Shown: positions 47,974 to 59,929 of the stretch, in pieces
Numbering within the stretch: position 1 is the first letter of the stretch
Layout: the number at the start of each line of letters is the position of its first letter
DNA from: Larix kaempferi
Taxonomy: Eukaryota; Streptophyta; Pinopsida; Pinales; Pinaceae
Assembly (NCBI GenBank): GCA_027924585.1
Contig: BSBM01000877.1
Span: forward strand, 4,403,501-4,467,500
Length of the DNA stretch: 64,000 bases
Direction: 5' to 3'
The notes under the pieces: generated by a model
What the model was told of the DNA's origin: nothing
Databases searched by the model: none
Seen by the model: only the letters and a program-made list of their open reading frames with translations
Translations under genes and position numbers: made by a program

Positions 47974-48065
47974 AACACTATAAATACAAGGAAAAGGTGT
48001 AGTTAACACTATAAATACAAGGAAAAGGTGTAGTTAACACTATAAATACAAGGAAAAGGGGTAGT
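47974..48065 (+). promoter_or_regulatory. Triplicated 31-bp TATA-containing repeat
   Basis: AACACTATAAATACAAGGAA AAGGTGTAGTT three times (47974, 48005, 48036). Each unit has a TATAAATA box. It sits upstream of the 3' additional ORF of element C and could act as an internal promoter. Confidence 0.5.
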
Positions 48066-49530
48066 TGAATGCATCGTGGGTTAAAGCAAGAACTTGCAGA
48101 GTTGTATGGAAGTGTATATTTCGAGTACCAGCACTGAACAACTGCAGCCCATGCCAGTTCTGCAAGAGCACCGAAGAAATGGAGAAGGAACTCAGCACGC
48201 CTAGCGGAGGAAGGAGCCGACACTTTGGGGGCTTCCCCAAAGACACCCGCATTGTGAAACAAGAAATCGGGCCCGACGATACCTGGGTATGTGCCACCGA
48301 GCAAGGAAAGAACACCAGTGGTTCGCATTGTGAAGAACCACAAATACAATATTACAATGGCGCCGATACTGAGAGGGGTTGCGCAAGTTGGCCGAATCGT
48401 TGAGAATCTCACGAAATTGACATACATGATAACAACCTGATGAGCTACCCTGAGTGCATGGAAGTTTATGCTGATGTTCTGCATGGAGCAGGAGGCCCGA
48501 TCATGAAGGAACAGGTGAAGTGGGCGCTAGGGTTAGAACAATCGGTAATATTAGGCCTCACCCACATGCCGCATTTTGGAAGGCTGGTAGAGGTAAATGC
48601 GTGCGTCAAACAATTGCACGCCTGTTTCCATGGAGGATACCTATGGTTGCATGAGAAGATTCCGGTCACAGTCTAAATGATTTGAAGAATCACTGGACTT
48701 CCATAGGATGGAGACTACCCCTCCCAGTTTTTCCAGGGAAAAGATAATGACAAAAAGCAAGCGCAAGCTCTGAAAAAAAGTATGGGGTGGACAAAAACTC
48801 TCGAGGATACCTCATCCACACAATTCAGAACCAAGCAGTCAGGGTCAGAGAAAACATACTTGCCGTGAAGATGACGCGGAAGAATAGGCCAAGGGAGTGC
48901 ACATCAGGCATCATTGCTTCTGCGAAATTATGTGTCGCAGGAACGCGAATGAATTGGTCGAAATTCCTACTACATCAGTTGGTGGAGGATGCTTAGGATG
49001 CGTAGGAGGGAACGAAGCCATTCACCTATTCATGGATCCTTATGATAGATGCATTAGTAGAATGGAGGGAGCCAGAGAATTATCAGGGTATGGAGACCAT
49101 AGAGGCCAGGACACAAGAGGGTGCAAGGTACCAATACTTGTGGGCAACGACAGATAAAGAGCGACAAGAAGACAAGGTGGTACACTTTTATTTGTTTTTA
49201 GACATGATGCGGCTAGATGGGAAGGCGGTACTGCGAATTACAGTAGAAGCATCAGAGAAGCATCGAAGGATTGCAAAAATATCCATCGAGTCGCACACTA
49301 TTTTCATTCAAGCAAGAGCAAACAGACAGAAAAAATGGTTTTCGACATGGTATATGCTCACTGAAGAGATCTGGATTCCGTCATCACAGCATGGCCGACA
49401 GAATGGAAAGTCCCAACTGAAGAAAAGGATATATCGAATCATGCGAATGACCAACAACCAAATCAGTCAGGCGAAGGTAGGAATTCAAGTGGAGATGGGA
49501 AACAGGGCGCAGGTGGAGACGATCTTGTGA
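48066..49530 (+). pseudogene. Element C 3' additional ORF, globular part
   Basis: Open stretches in different frames (48065-48403, 48440-48676, 48787-48996, 49042-49530) together resemble the extra ORF found between integrase and the 3' LTR in Tat-lineage elements: LHACFHGGYLWLHEKIPVTV, RITGLP.DGDYPSQFF, then ALVEWREPENYQGMETIEA. At least two frameshifts and several stops. Function of this family is not established. Confidence 0.5.
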
Positions 49531-49829
49531 ATGAACAATAGCAGAGGTCCAGTCATAATGGTGCATCTTCAGTTACTCTGATAGATTCAAAGCTGGAAGC
49601 GCAACATGAAGAGATGAGGACAAAGAACAAGATGGACCACGGTGAAGGGAGCACATGGGGTAGTCTCCCTGCAGAGCAAGTTAACAGACTCTTGTAGAAC
49701 ATCATAGCAATGGTGGAAGATAACCGTACACAGGTTACACAGCATTCGACCAAACACTTCCAATAGATAGTCCAACTATTATCTACATAAACAGGTGCAG
49801 TAATAAACTCAAGCAAACCACACTGGGAT

Positions 49830-50900
49830 ATTCAACAGAACCTGTCGACACCAAGGGTCAAAGTAGAAGTCAGCACACAGCCGCGGGTAGTACAGATAGA
49901 ATCACATGCCATCAAAACTGGTGATGAGGTTGTGGATTTCGAGGTACAGAAGTCCGACGTAATCATGGTGAATTTCAATTTACTACCAATGTTGACATTA
50001 CATCGGATCCAACCCGCAGCAAGTACAGAAATCCACGACTGCAAGGTCAAGATGCATAACAAGATGGTCGAGTATAAGAAGCAACTGCACATCAGCGAGA
50101 TGGAGGCACAACATCTCCAATAAGAGCAAGTCGCAACACTAGCTGAGAAAGAGAAGGCTATAGAGGATCGAGGCCACATAGAAACCACACTGGTGAAGGC
50201 ATGTGAAAAGGTGGAGCTAGATCAGGATGTACCCCCAGAAGAGAAAGTTGTTATGTTAGGAGTGGCTCTCACCGAGATAAGGAAAGAAAAAGAAGAGCTG
50301 GAGGCAAGGGTGGTACCAAGCACACCACCAGAACAAATTCAGGATAAGAAAAATGCGATTGAGGAAGCCATGTCGGAAATCACGGAGATGGAGAAGGTAG
50401 CCGAGGAAGTTGCAGAGGGTGTCACAACATTTTGGGGTAGTGTAGTCCAGGATGACCAGCTGACTATGCTGAAGGAACAACTCAGCGAACCGGAAGCATA
50501 GCTAGAATCCTTTAAGGGATCGATCACAGCGATGCCCTCAATGGTACGAATGACAAAGGCAGCAGAACTAAAAAGCATGCAGCAATGCATAACAAAGGCC
50601 CGCGAAAGATAGCAAAGAAGGGCCACACATTTGGACGAGCTCCAAACAAAAGCTGAACTTCTCGCAGTACGGGTAATGGAAGCAATGAAACAAGTTAAGC
50701 AGCAGCTGGAGCAAGTGCAACAGAAAGGTTGTGAACACCCAACAGACCAGCGAGTGGAAGAATGCACACAAATTAGAGAATCAACGAAGGAAGTGGTTGA
50801 CCAAATCAAGGGTGCATATAATGATTTCAAGCAACAGGTGAATGCACCAGAGGTGTCCATCTTAGGTGGCTCGAGGGTGAGCCACAAGTTTGTGTTGGGG
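49830..50900 (+). pseudogene. Element C 3' additional ORF, coiled-coil part
   Basis: One frame with three stops (near 50121, 50500 and 50610) encodes long heptad-like helices (KMHNKMVEYKKQLHISEM, AIEEAMSEITEMEKVAEEV, MEAMKQVKQQLEQVQQKG). Directly precedes the 3' LTR. Likely the C-terminal part of the same protein as 48066-49530. Confidence 0.5.
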
Positions 50901-50903
50901 TCC

Positions 50904-51639
50904 TGTTGGAACAGGATTAGTCTGCATGAAGTGCGGAAGCCGACAGCTGCGAAGAAGGACCATCCGCGAAAGAAAGGGTCATTCGCGGAGAAAAAGGAGC
51001 AGTGCGAAAGTGGTTTAGTTAGTTAGAATAGGTCATGTGGACCGTTTTGTAACCACTTAGTTTCATATAAATAAGAGTATGATTGTAAGCCTAAGGGAAT
51101 CTCGATATAGTTGAATCAGAGAATGATATGTTCTGAACTATTTTGTATCTGCGACAAGATGTTTTGACTGTTTCTGTGAAGGTTATTCCGCAGGTTTTGA
51201 TGAATGCATGAAGATGTTCGATTATGGTTATATCTTTTGTCTCTGTTTCTGTTAATTGATGAATTCCGTGTTTGCGAAATGTTTTGTGGTTTGGTAATTA
51301 TTGTTAATGCGAATGATTAAACCATGTTGATGCGAATGTTGTTTATACATTGAATATGCATATGCGAAGGGAATGAATGGATGTATGAACTATTAGTATG
51401 ATGCAAAGACATAATATCTGGTTTCTATGGTTGTAAAGTGTGGTTCGATGCATGTCCTCTCTCCATTGCGGAAACTTGGTTCCTGCAGCCCCCTTATTCA
51501 TCTCGGGTGAGACTTCACTCGCTCTGCGAGTGTTGCTAGAAAGGGTAAAACCTTTCCGGGCCGGTGTGTAAGGGATTTCCATTGATGGTTGTTGACAACA
51601 ATGCAAAGTGAACCCCTATCGACAGTCGCTGTGTCAACA
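50904..51639 (+). repeat. Element C 3' LTR
   Basis: 736 bp, TGTTGGAACAGG...GTGTCAACA, preceded by the PPT-like GTTGGGGTCC and followed by TSD ATCAT. Confidence 0.93.
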
Positions 51640-51644
51640 ATCAT

Positions 51645-53474
51645 CTTTGAAAAAAATCCAAATTGGCGAATCTTTTTTTGGAAAAAAAAGGTTAAAAAAT
51701 AGCCCATGGGCTACATTTCGCCCCTAAAACTTTCCTTGGTTTACTCTTATTTTTAATATTTATTCTCTTCTTGGAGCTAATAACAATAAAGAGGTAGTTC
51801 TGATCTTCTAACTAAAGGTTAGTGGCCTCTTTGATATATAATTGCATCCAAAGGAGCCATCTTTTATATGCATCCCACTATGTATGAGATGTATAGAATA
51901 TATTTATTTTTTATCCTTGTTTATGATTAACATATCCAAATTAAATGGATATAAATATTCACAAAATCATTTCTAAAGTGAGGGCACAACATATTTAAAA
52001 ATGAAGAGGATTTGCTAGTCTAGTTTTGTAATAAATCAGGGGGCCCTTAGTCTATAAGACTTTTCTATTTATCCATTTTTCATTTGGACCCGTAGGATTT
52101 GAAGAGGTGATGGAGACATGTGTGAAATTTAAAGAACCAAAGTTTATTGTGTTTTGTTATGAATTGATTAGATGAACACGTTGATCTAGGTGGATATTAG
52201 AGGCTGCCCACCTATTCAATTGCTTCAAAATGGTTCCACATCTTGGCATTTTTACTATATTTTTTCAAGTCTTGAACTTGTGTCACACTTTTGGGGAATT
52301 TCTCTTGCATTTTTTGTAGTTGACATAAGCCACACAATATTTAATTAATGGCATACCATACTCATAGAGCATGATTTAGATTTGTAATGATCCAAGAAAT
52401 GTCGTAAATGGAGTTTGTAGTATGCAAAATTTGCACCCTTGGGAATTTGATGTATCAACTAGCCTCCTCGAGACTCACATTCCTTTTGCCACATCATTTC
52501 CTAGGGCATCATACTTTATGTTAAAATGTAGCTTTGGACTATTGTAATATATTCTTTTGAATGAGCGTAGTTGACACATCTCTCTTCAAAGATAAGGTAC
52601 CAGCATTCTAACTAGTTTGTATTACTTTGCATTTTACAATTCGTTATGATTTCATTCATTAAAAGAATTTGGATTTTATTGTATTATTTTGTTCTTTGGA
52701 ATATAGTTGTGTTTTGCTTTATTATATTTCTACCTTCATTTCATTCCCTACATATTCTAGATCACATGGCTTGACATGGGAAGTGTTACAAAAATGGAAT
52801 AGGCATGGACCGAGCATTTGTTTCTTATGTAACGTTGAATCAAATACCATATCTCATATGCTTATTCATTGATCTTATGCACATCAAGTCTAGAAGGATG
52901 TTGAGAAGTTGATAGGTGTTCAAAATGTTGGAAATGTAGAGATGGTGGAAAGTTGCTTTAAGAATTGGTTGAGCGCTGCTAGATTGGAAGATTATAAATC
53001 CATTCCATGTCTGATCAATTGGAGAATTTGGTCAACTCGCAACTTGACTATTTTAAAAGGAAAGCTCATTTTTCCTTTTCAATTTTTTTTCTCCAGTGAA
53101 GGCTTTGATTTCCAATTGTCTCATAGCAATCTCTTCTATTGTTCATTACTACATGTGTCTCTATTAGATATTGATAAGTCCATCCCTTGGGGTTTCTTTG
53201 ATGGGGTGATGCAAGGGACTATGAGATTCTATAGTGCTGGAGGAATTTTATTTTTGAATGATTCACGTATCATTAAGTCCAAGGCCAATATTGGACCGAG
53301 TTCCAACAATTATGTAGAGTTCGTTGTGCTAAGGATTCTTCTTAAATATGTAATGGATAGAAATATTCAACAAATGCATATTTTGGATATTTTTCTTTGG
53401 TAGTGAGTTGGATGAATGATATTGTTGGTCTACAAAAAATTTAGTTGAGGCCTATTGGATATTTGTTGAGGGAG
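51645..53474 (+). mobile_element. Element E, left copy, internal segment 2
   Basis: From 51738 on, a direct copy of 59108-61669. The right copy's 59340-60180 is missing here. Ends at PPT-like TTGAGGGAG before the LTR at 53475. Confidence 0.8.
52750..53445 (+). pseudogene. LINE-type zf-RVT and RNase H remnant, left copy
   Basis: LTWEVLQKWNRHGPSICFLC...ESNTISHMLIH resembles the zinc-binding zf-RVT region of plant LINE ORF2. After KNWLSAARLEDYKSIPCLI, an RNase H-like stretch follows: PWGFFDG (first catalytic Asp), GGILFLNDS, SSNNYVEFVVLRILLKY (Glu). The expected GDS Asp is lost (LDIFLW then TAG). A stop splits zf-RVT from RNase H. Such domains belong to non-LTR elements, yet the segment ends about 30 bp before an LTR. 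Confidence 0.6.
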
Positions 53475-54953
53475 TGTAATATCCCAATTTTGACCCCTAG
53501 ATTGTAATGTAATAAATTATGTATTGTTTATATGAGGTGGTTTATGAGAAATTCAAACCAAGTGGGTTGAGTTGCAATGACCTTGTGTTGCATTGTACAC
53601 ATTCCTAGTTTAGAGTTGAAGTCCAAGGCCTGACTAGTGAATGTGTGTGAGTCATAGTAATGGGATTGGAGTATGGTGTGGATGTTGTAAAATTTTCCAT
53701 GATATGCGCATGTACATGTAAAAGTATGCATGAAGAGGAAAAATATATAATAATATAATATCCACCAAAATGGTTGACCGAGGGAGCATCAAGGGGACTA
53801 TAATATCATAAGAGGGAAACATGAAAGGGATATTTTGGGTGATTTGACCATGTCGTTGTCCTTGGAGTACTATTCTTTATTTTCCATATTTTCTTACAAG
53901 TTGTCTCATCAACATTTGAATTGTATGTATGTTCTAAGAACAAGTGTCATATCCTCGAAAATATAGTAGATCCCATGCAAAAGAATGTCATCCATTTCAT
54001 TAGAACCATACATTCTACCATAATTCTATTATTTAACCATTCATGGGAATGGGGAGGGGACAAGCTCCCGTGTTATGGGTATGTTTTTCCCTAGTTGTTA
54101 GGAATGGTATGGTTATTACAACTTAAAATAACAAGGATTCCCATATGCTCATTGCTAGTAAGAGCCCCTATAAGTTGGAAAATATTGTTTATAAAAATGT
54201 GGAATAAAATGAGATGGTTGGAGAGAGAGACCATGCCTATAATAATCATGATAGTTGATATAACCTTGTTATTGTTGCTTATTGACTGTTAGGAGACAAG
54301 TGTATTTTTTTCCTGGGTTATACCAAAAGGTAGATAATAGATTTGACTCTTTCTAACCACATTAAAGAACACTAGAAGGGAATATTTTTATCTAAGGAAT
54401 TGTTGAGCAGAGAAAGATTAGGTATTCATTGTGTTGTATGGTCTAGTGGAAGAGAGTGCCATTACTAGTCTGATGTCCAGAGGAGGGATTGGAGAGATAT
54501 ATAGTGAGCATATGGATTTTCATGAGAGTAATGGGTTGGGTTGAGTGATTGTATATCCCTATAGGAGATTCCTTTGACCTTGTAGTATCATGGTATAGCT
54601 TGGAGGTGGAATCCATAGTTAATTCCTATGGCTAGGTGGAAACTCACTTCTCAAAAACTAGTTTGGTGGACATGGAATTCATTGCATATAAGTATTCATG
54701 ATTATTTCTTCATACATTGCTTTTCTATTTTGCTAATAAAATGATTAAATGGGTAATGAAATAATTTTGAGTATGCAATTATCTTTTCGCTTATATTTTA
54801 TATTTGCATATGAATTCTACGATATATTACCAATAGAGGTTAAATTTGGCCTACGATATATTACCAATAGAGGTTAAATTTGGCCTCACAAATGCTTGAA
54901 GTAAAGAAATCTTGTGGGTAACGTTGAATGGCTAAAGAAGGCATATGCGGACA
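53475..54953 (+). repeat. Element E central LTR (shared by two copies)
   Basis: Begins TGTAATATCCCAATTTTGAC after a purine tract and is followed by the PBS TGGTATTAGAGC (54962-54973). Internal sequence of E lies on both sides, as in a tandem LTR-internal-LTR array. Distantly similar to the LTR of element A (TCCCMATTTTGACCC, ATTCCTAG..TRGAGTTNAAG, GTGAATG). Contains a 34-bp duplication at 54817-54885. Matches 61670-63160. Confidence 0.7.
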
Positions 54954-54961
54954 CTATATAG

Positions 54962-54973
54962 TGGTATTAGAGC
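54962..54973 (+). other. Element E primer-binding site
   Basis: TGGTATTAGAGC, tRNA-Met type, about 8 bp after the inferred LTR end. Confidence 0.6.
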
Positions 54974-56060
54974 TATCAATCGCAACATTGGTGGTGTATG
55001 CATCAATTTTAGACTACAAAGGAAGAAGGTATAGCTTTTATATGAAGTGTTTAACAAAATGTCTTTAAAAAATTTGAAAAACAATGTAGTTTGTAAGCCA
55101 TATATTTAATAGAATGTCAAGAAGAATTAGGGATAGCATCAAATTAGATTAATATGGAAGAAAAAAAATGTAGTGTGTAAGCCATATGTTTGACAAAATG
55201 TCCATAAGAATTAGGGATAACATCAAATTACATTAATATAAAAGAAATGAAGATTCAATTTAATAGTTAAAATTATACTTTCATTCTATAATGTTGAATT
55301 TATAACTTTTAGTTAATGTTTTTTTTCAATAAGATGAATACTTTATAGATTTTGAATAATTTATACATTAACACTTTATTAACTTATAATAATGAATTTA
55401 TTAATTTTTAATTAATGAATGGTTTGACACAAATTTATGATTTGACCATAATGCATTATTTAGGAAATGATTTTTACTTTAATAATTAAGATAGTAGTAT
55501 ATAACGTTAAGTTTACCAATTATAAACTAATGAATCTTTTGTCAATTATTTTTTTTATGGTACAACAATTAATATATAACATGTTATCAATATTTACTAT
55601 TCACATAGGGGTAATAGGTGTCAGGTCAGAGATCATTTTCAATTTTAATGGAAGATAAGAAATTGCATTTCATTGAGGGTTGGGAAAAATGATAAATAAT
55701 TAAGCAAAGACACTTGTTATTTTATGGGGTTTTGAGAGTCGTTGATTCACAATCTGTTAGAAATCCTCTTATCCTTGAAGACTTAATCATCATTATTAAT
55801 CTTACAAAAAACCTCTCTCTTTTCAAAGTGCTAAGATTTTCAAAATTATTAATACCAAGTGTATAACCTAACCAACCTTGAAACTAAATTGAAGGAAAGA
55901 ATTTTAAAAATTAATGAAAAAACCATCTTGAATTTCATTCCATTGTTTTAAATTCCTAATGTTATTATTTGCATTCCCTCTATGTATCCTAGGTGGCAAG
56001 GGCAACTTCATCATACCTTCAATTTTCCCCTATTTTCTTTATACACTCAAACACTTAGGC
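54974..56060 (+). other. Element E, right copy, 5' interior
   Basis: AT-rich, no coding. An ~85-bp duplication at about 55075-55245 (GTAGTKTGTAAGCCATATRT, AGAATTAGGGATARCATCAAATTA). Confidence 0.5.
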
Positions 56061-56061
56061 A

Positions 56062-56604
56062 TTGTTGTCAAGCTATGATAACAAATTTGCCAAGGCTATT
56101 AGGATTTATGTAGGAGGAAGGATGGATTCCACCAGTGGTGATTGCAAAGCTTTGGAATTAAGTCAAAATCTCAAGATGACCATTAAGCATACCTTGGTAA
56201 GCAACATAACCACCATCAAACTCTTTGTGGTTGATTATGGGTTTAATATATTCAATAATTGTGGTATAGAATGGATTTATGACCTACAATGTGAAGGAAA
56301 CATACATAGTGGGATATTTGTAGTCTTATTCCATAAGGGATTTTTCAAAGGGTTTAGATCTCTTTGTTTTATTGGCAAGTCAAGCAAATATGGGTATTCT
56401 TCTTCTCCTAAGACTCTATGGTTCTTTAGTAGCAATCTTTTTCTTGGTTTCTTAAGTCTACGTATTGGGGATTCTCTGAACTCTTGGTGGCTAGAGTTTA
56501 GCAAAAGAGATTATGCCTTTAGTAAACTTAGGGTTCAATTGATTTCAAGGATGCTTCTTAGGATATTGATACATTGTGGGTTCTTGAACTTGTTTTTTTG
56601 TTGA
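56062..56604 (+). CDS. Unrecognised 180-codon ORF
   Basis: Longest uninterrupted non-repeat ORF outside recognised domains. Starts MLSSYDNKFAKAIRIYVGGR and ends FLNLFFC. Rich in Phe, Leu and Ser, with no motif I know. It lies inside element E with no homologous segment detected in the left copy. Could be a captured fragment or chance; no promoter or splice evidence. Confidence 0.2.
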   Translation: MLSSYDNKFAKAIRIYVGGRMDSTSGDCKALELSQNLKMTIKHTLVSNITTIKLFVVDYGFNIFNNCGIEWIYDLQCEGNIHSGIFVVLFHKGFFKGFRSLCFIGKSSKYGYSSSPKTLWFFSSNLFLGFLSLRIGDSLNSWWLEFSKRDYAFSKLRVQLISRMLLRILIHCGFLNLFFC

Positions 56605-56837
56605 GTGTCAGGGATAGCAACCACTCCCACCCTGGTCAGTGCCCCCTGTGTGAAAATTACAACATCCATAGAATGTTAAGGAGGCGTGAAGAGTTTATTG
56701 TTGGGAATAAAATGTCAATATTTTTAGTGACAAGCAAGGTGCATGCACAGGAGGACATACATAATAGTACTTATGTTGTGGTTATGGAGACCCTGTTATA
56801 ACAAAAAATACAAATGTAGGATCTAGAAATAGAATGT
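56605..56837. other. Unassigned sequence in element E
   Basis: Short stretch without a recognised feature. Confidence 0.3.
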
Positions 56838-58375
56838 AATTTTCTACATAATTCGATTACCCATCTTAGTAGGGGTTCTCAATGTATAACCTCAAATGTA
56901 ATAATGTTAGTAAGGTCATCTCCATGAGACCTCAAAGAAAAAGAGATTATCTATCAAATTTCAATAGAAATGGATATGGATTAAATGAACTTGGTTGAAA
57001 CCAATCAAAATTCAAGAGTACAAGAAGAAGCTAACAACAAGCATGTGTTCCTTTAATCTCATTTTAATATAATGTATTGTATATCAAAACTATTTTTAGG
57101 TGTTTTTTATTGAGTATATCAAAACTATTTTTAGGTGTTTTTTATTGAGTATATCAAAACTATTTTTAGGTGTTTTTTATTGAGTATATCAAAACTATTT
57201 TTAGGTGTTTTTTATTGAGTATATCTAAGCAAGAAAATTAGGATATCCTTCATAAAAAATAAAAGCCATCTATTGTTGTAGTTTTAGAACATTTTGGACA
57301 TCTTCTCAACATGAACATGATGGTCAACCTTTTCTTTTATATTTATTTCTATGCTAACCAATGCAATTACAAGAAGTTATTAATACAAAATTTAAATGCT
57401 CCTGTTAAAAAAAACATACATTTCACATAAAAACTTGTTAATCAATGAAAAAATTCTAAGCACACTTTAACATAAATTGATGTAAAATTATTTTTTTTAA
57501 TTGTAAGGTGATGAGATGTCATTAACATATAATTTTGAATTTATCAACTCTTAATTATTGAATTATAGTTGATAGCATATCATCAACGTGTATACTTTAG
57601 CATAAAGTGATGCAAGATTAATTCACTGTTAAGATGATGGGAGGTCATTATCATATAAAGTTGAAATTATAACTCTAAAATATTGAATTATGGTTGTTGA
57701 CATGTGTTATGATTATGTATAATCCTTTTTAAAGTTTAAGTAAAATTATATTATTAACATATAAAGGTGAAATTATCAACTTTAAAATATTGAATTATGG
57801 TTGTTGGCATGTTATTATCATGTATATCCTCTTAAAAGTCTAAGTAAAATTGTGTTAACAGTGAAAGAACCTTAAGCACATGTTTCAACATAAAATAATG
57901 TAAGATTAATTTCTTTAAATATGTATGAATTTCAATATTTATTGTGATTAAATTTGACCTATATAATTGTTACATAATTCTATGTAAAAGTAATTTCTTC
58001 ATATCATTATTAAAATGATGAAATGTTATTAACATATAATGTTAAGGTAGACTCTTAATTATTCAATTATGGTTAATAATATAGCATCAGCACATATAGA
58101 AAAACATGTATAATTTCTTTAAAATTTTAAATAAAACATGCTAATCATTAAAAAAAAAATATTAAACATGCTTTAAAATTAATTAATTTCAATCATTTCA
58201 ATGTTTCTTATGAGATTTTAACACAATCGGGACAAATAGAAAGCGAGGTGTCCATAGGCCCACATGGGGTGCACGTAAATCTAGTTTGTGTGGGTTTCAA
58301 ACTCTTTGTTACACATGTGAATACATTGGTTTACTATGGTATTCAATTTTAAATTATTATTTTTTAAATAATCAG
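56838..58375 (+). mobile_element. Element E, right copy, internal segment 1
   Basis: Homologous to 41025-42440 throughout. Contains an expanded 35-bp array not expanded in the left copy. Confidence 0.75.
57081..57220 (+). repeat. 35-bp minisatellite, 4 copies
   Basis: ATATCAAAACTATTTTTAGG TGTTTTTTATTGAGT from 57081, 57116, 57151 and 57186, exact. The left copy of E has a single version at about 41270. Confidence 0.93.
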
Positions 58376-58754
58376 AAGGATTGCAGTGGGAGCTTGTCAT
58401 TCTAAAAATGAGACGTTGAAAATTAATTATATAAATAACATTTTCTTACAACAAATTTATATAATTTTAAATAATATTTTGAAATCATAAATAAATAAAG
58501 ATTTTATTTTAAAATTTTACTTATTATATTGAAAGAAGGTATTTATACACCGTTAATATTCCAAGATATAATGTGTATTATGGGTATTAACTTTTCTTTT
58601 TTTATTTTGGAAGTTAATAAAGAAAAGTTAATTATTTCTTTTATTATGTTTTTTCAAAATTTAAATAGTTTGTTAGTTAGCTTAATTTGGTTTTCATAGA
58701 TCAATGTATTGTAAATATTAGTGGTATTACAATGTTATGAAAATAAGATCTATA
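58376..58754. other. AT-rich sequence in element E
   Basis: No gene. Ends in a (TAA)n/(AAT)n tract that forms the SINE tail. Confidence 0.4.
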
Positions 58755-58964
58755 ATAATAATAATAATAATTTATTCTCAAGGTCATCGTCAAGCGAGAC
58801 ACCAATTTGGTGTATGAAACTCCATTATTTGTGGGACAAGGGATCTGCTTCTGCGCAACGATTTAACTACTAAAGTTTATAGAGGTGTACATACCCTACC
58901 CTCCTCTGGATTTGAACCCGTGACCTCCTAGGAGGAAACACATGCTCTTAACCATTAGGACCAC
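58755..58964 (-). mobile_element. tRNA-derived SINE
   Basis: On the minus strand the head reads GTGGTCCTAATGGTTAAGAG (A-box region, 58945-58964) and GGTTCAAATCC (exact pol III B box, 58908-58918), spaced as in a tRNA. A non-tRNA body of about 130 bp and an (ATT)n tail (about 58757-58775) follow. Total about 210 bp, usual for plant SINEs. An aminoacyl acceptor stem is not preserved, so this is not a functional tRNA gene. Target duplication not clear. Confidence 0.75.
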
Positions 58965-59419
58965 TAATTTATGTGTAGGTTGTGCACTCCGAGAGAAAAA
59001 AAAAAAAAAATCATCCTCGACCTTGTTATAGTTGCAAACTTTGCAAATCAATTTTCATGTGTTTTAGGTCTTGTCCATCTCCTAGTTTCACTTTCAAGTA
59101 CATGTGAGTTTGCTCTTATTTTGTGCAATATTTATTCTCTTCTTGAAGCTAATAACAATAAAGAGGTAGTTTTGATCTTCAAACTAAAGGTTAGTGGCAT
59201 CTTAAATGATATATAATTGCATCCAAAGGAACCATCTATTGTATGCATCCCACTATGTATGAGATGTATTGAATAGATATTCTTTTTATCCTTGTTTATG
59301 ATTAATAGATATGATTTAAATGGATATAAAATGTTAACCAAATCATTTAAATACCATTTCATTAAAAGATGATGCAATTCAAAAAAGAAGATTTGTCTAA
59401 TTGAACCTTTCCCACTAGT

Positions 59420-59444
59420 GAAAATTTCCTCACTCCTCACTAAT

Positions 59445-59497
<53 letters not shown>

Positions 59498-59535
59498 GCA
59501 CGCACGATCCATTAGTGAGGAGTGAGGAAATTTTC
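59420..59535. repeat. 30-bp perfect inverted repeat with (CT)n loop
   Basis: Arm 59420-59449 (GAAAATTTCCTCACTCCTCA CTAATGGATC) is the exact reverse complement of 59506-59535. The loop is about 56 bp of (CT)n followed by CACGCACGCAC. An outer, weaker pair (TTGAACCTTTCCCACTAGTG near 59401 with TAGTGGGAAAGGTTCAA near 59597) extends it. Confidence 0.92.
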
Positions 59536-59929
59536 GCTAGCGAGTAGGGCTCAATATGAATATGATACATTGGTGAAGAGTGGAGATATTTTCATTAGTG
59601 GGAAAGGTTCAATCCCCATGGGGTATTTTCTTGGATCCTAGGATAACCTTGAGGTAGTGGTCGAATGTGTGGTTGCACTCAAAGAGATTATATTAATGAT
59701 CTCATGATTCATGCACACATGTGGATCAAATCCCACCCACATGTCCTTCAATTTAAATTTGATACCCTCCTTGTATCTAAAGAGTTTATCATGGGTTGCA
59801 AGGCATGAGAGTCTATGAAGTAGGATCATCAAATAGAAGTACTTCAAGTCCAAGTCCAACCTACATTGAAGTAGAAATCCAAGGAAGTCCATTAAGAATG
59901 TTAAAAAAAACAAAAAGCTTTAGTTCATT

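Larger units (their letters stand above)
42498..51639 (+). mobile_element. Element C: Ty3/gypsy Tat-like LTR retrotransposon, deleted
   Basis: 9.14 kb, TSD ATCAT (42493-42497 and 51640-51644). LTRs 42498-43232 and 50904-51639 (about 735 bp, TGTTGG...TCAACA, several percent diverged). A PBS-like TGGTTCCATTGTCGGGACC lies at 43235-43253, resembling the TGGCGCC.TTG.CGGGGA site of Tat/Athila elements. Order: gag, protease-like, second gag-like segment, N-terminal RT segment, abrupt loss of the RT core, RNase H and integrase, then a 3' additional ORF and PPT-like GTTGGGGTCC. Many stops; cannot mobilise itself. Confidence 0.92.

Noticed and set aside
58908-58964. Functional tRNA gene
   Set aside because: A and B boxes are present but no complete cloverleaf or acceptor stem, and the body with (ATT)n tail identifies a SINE.
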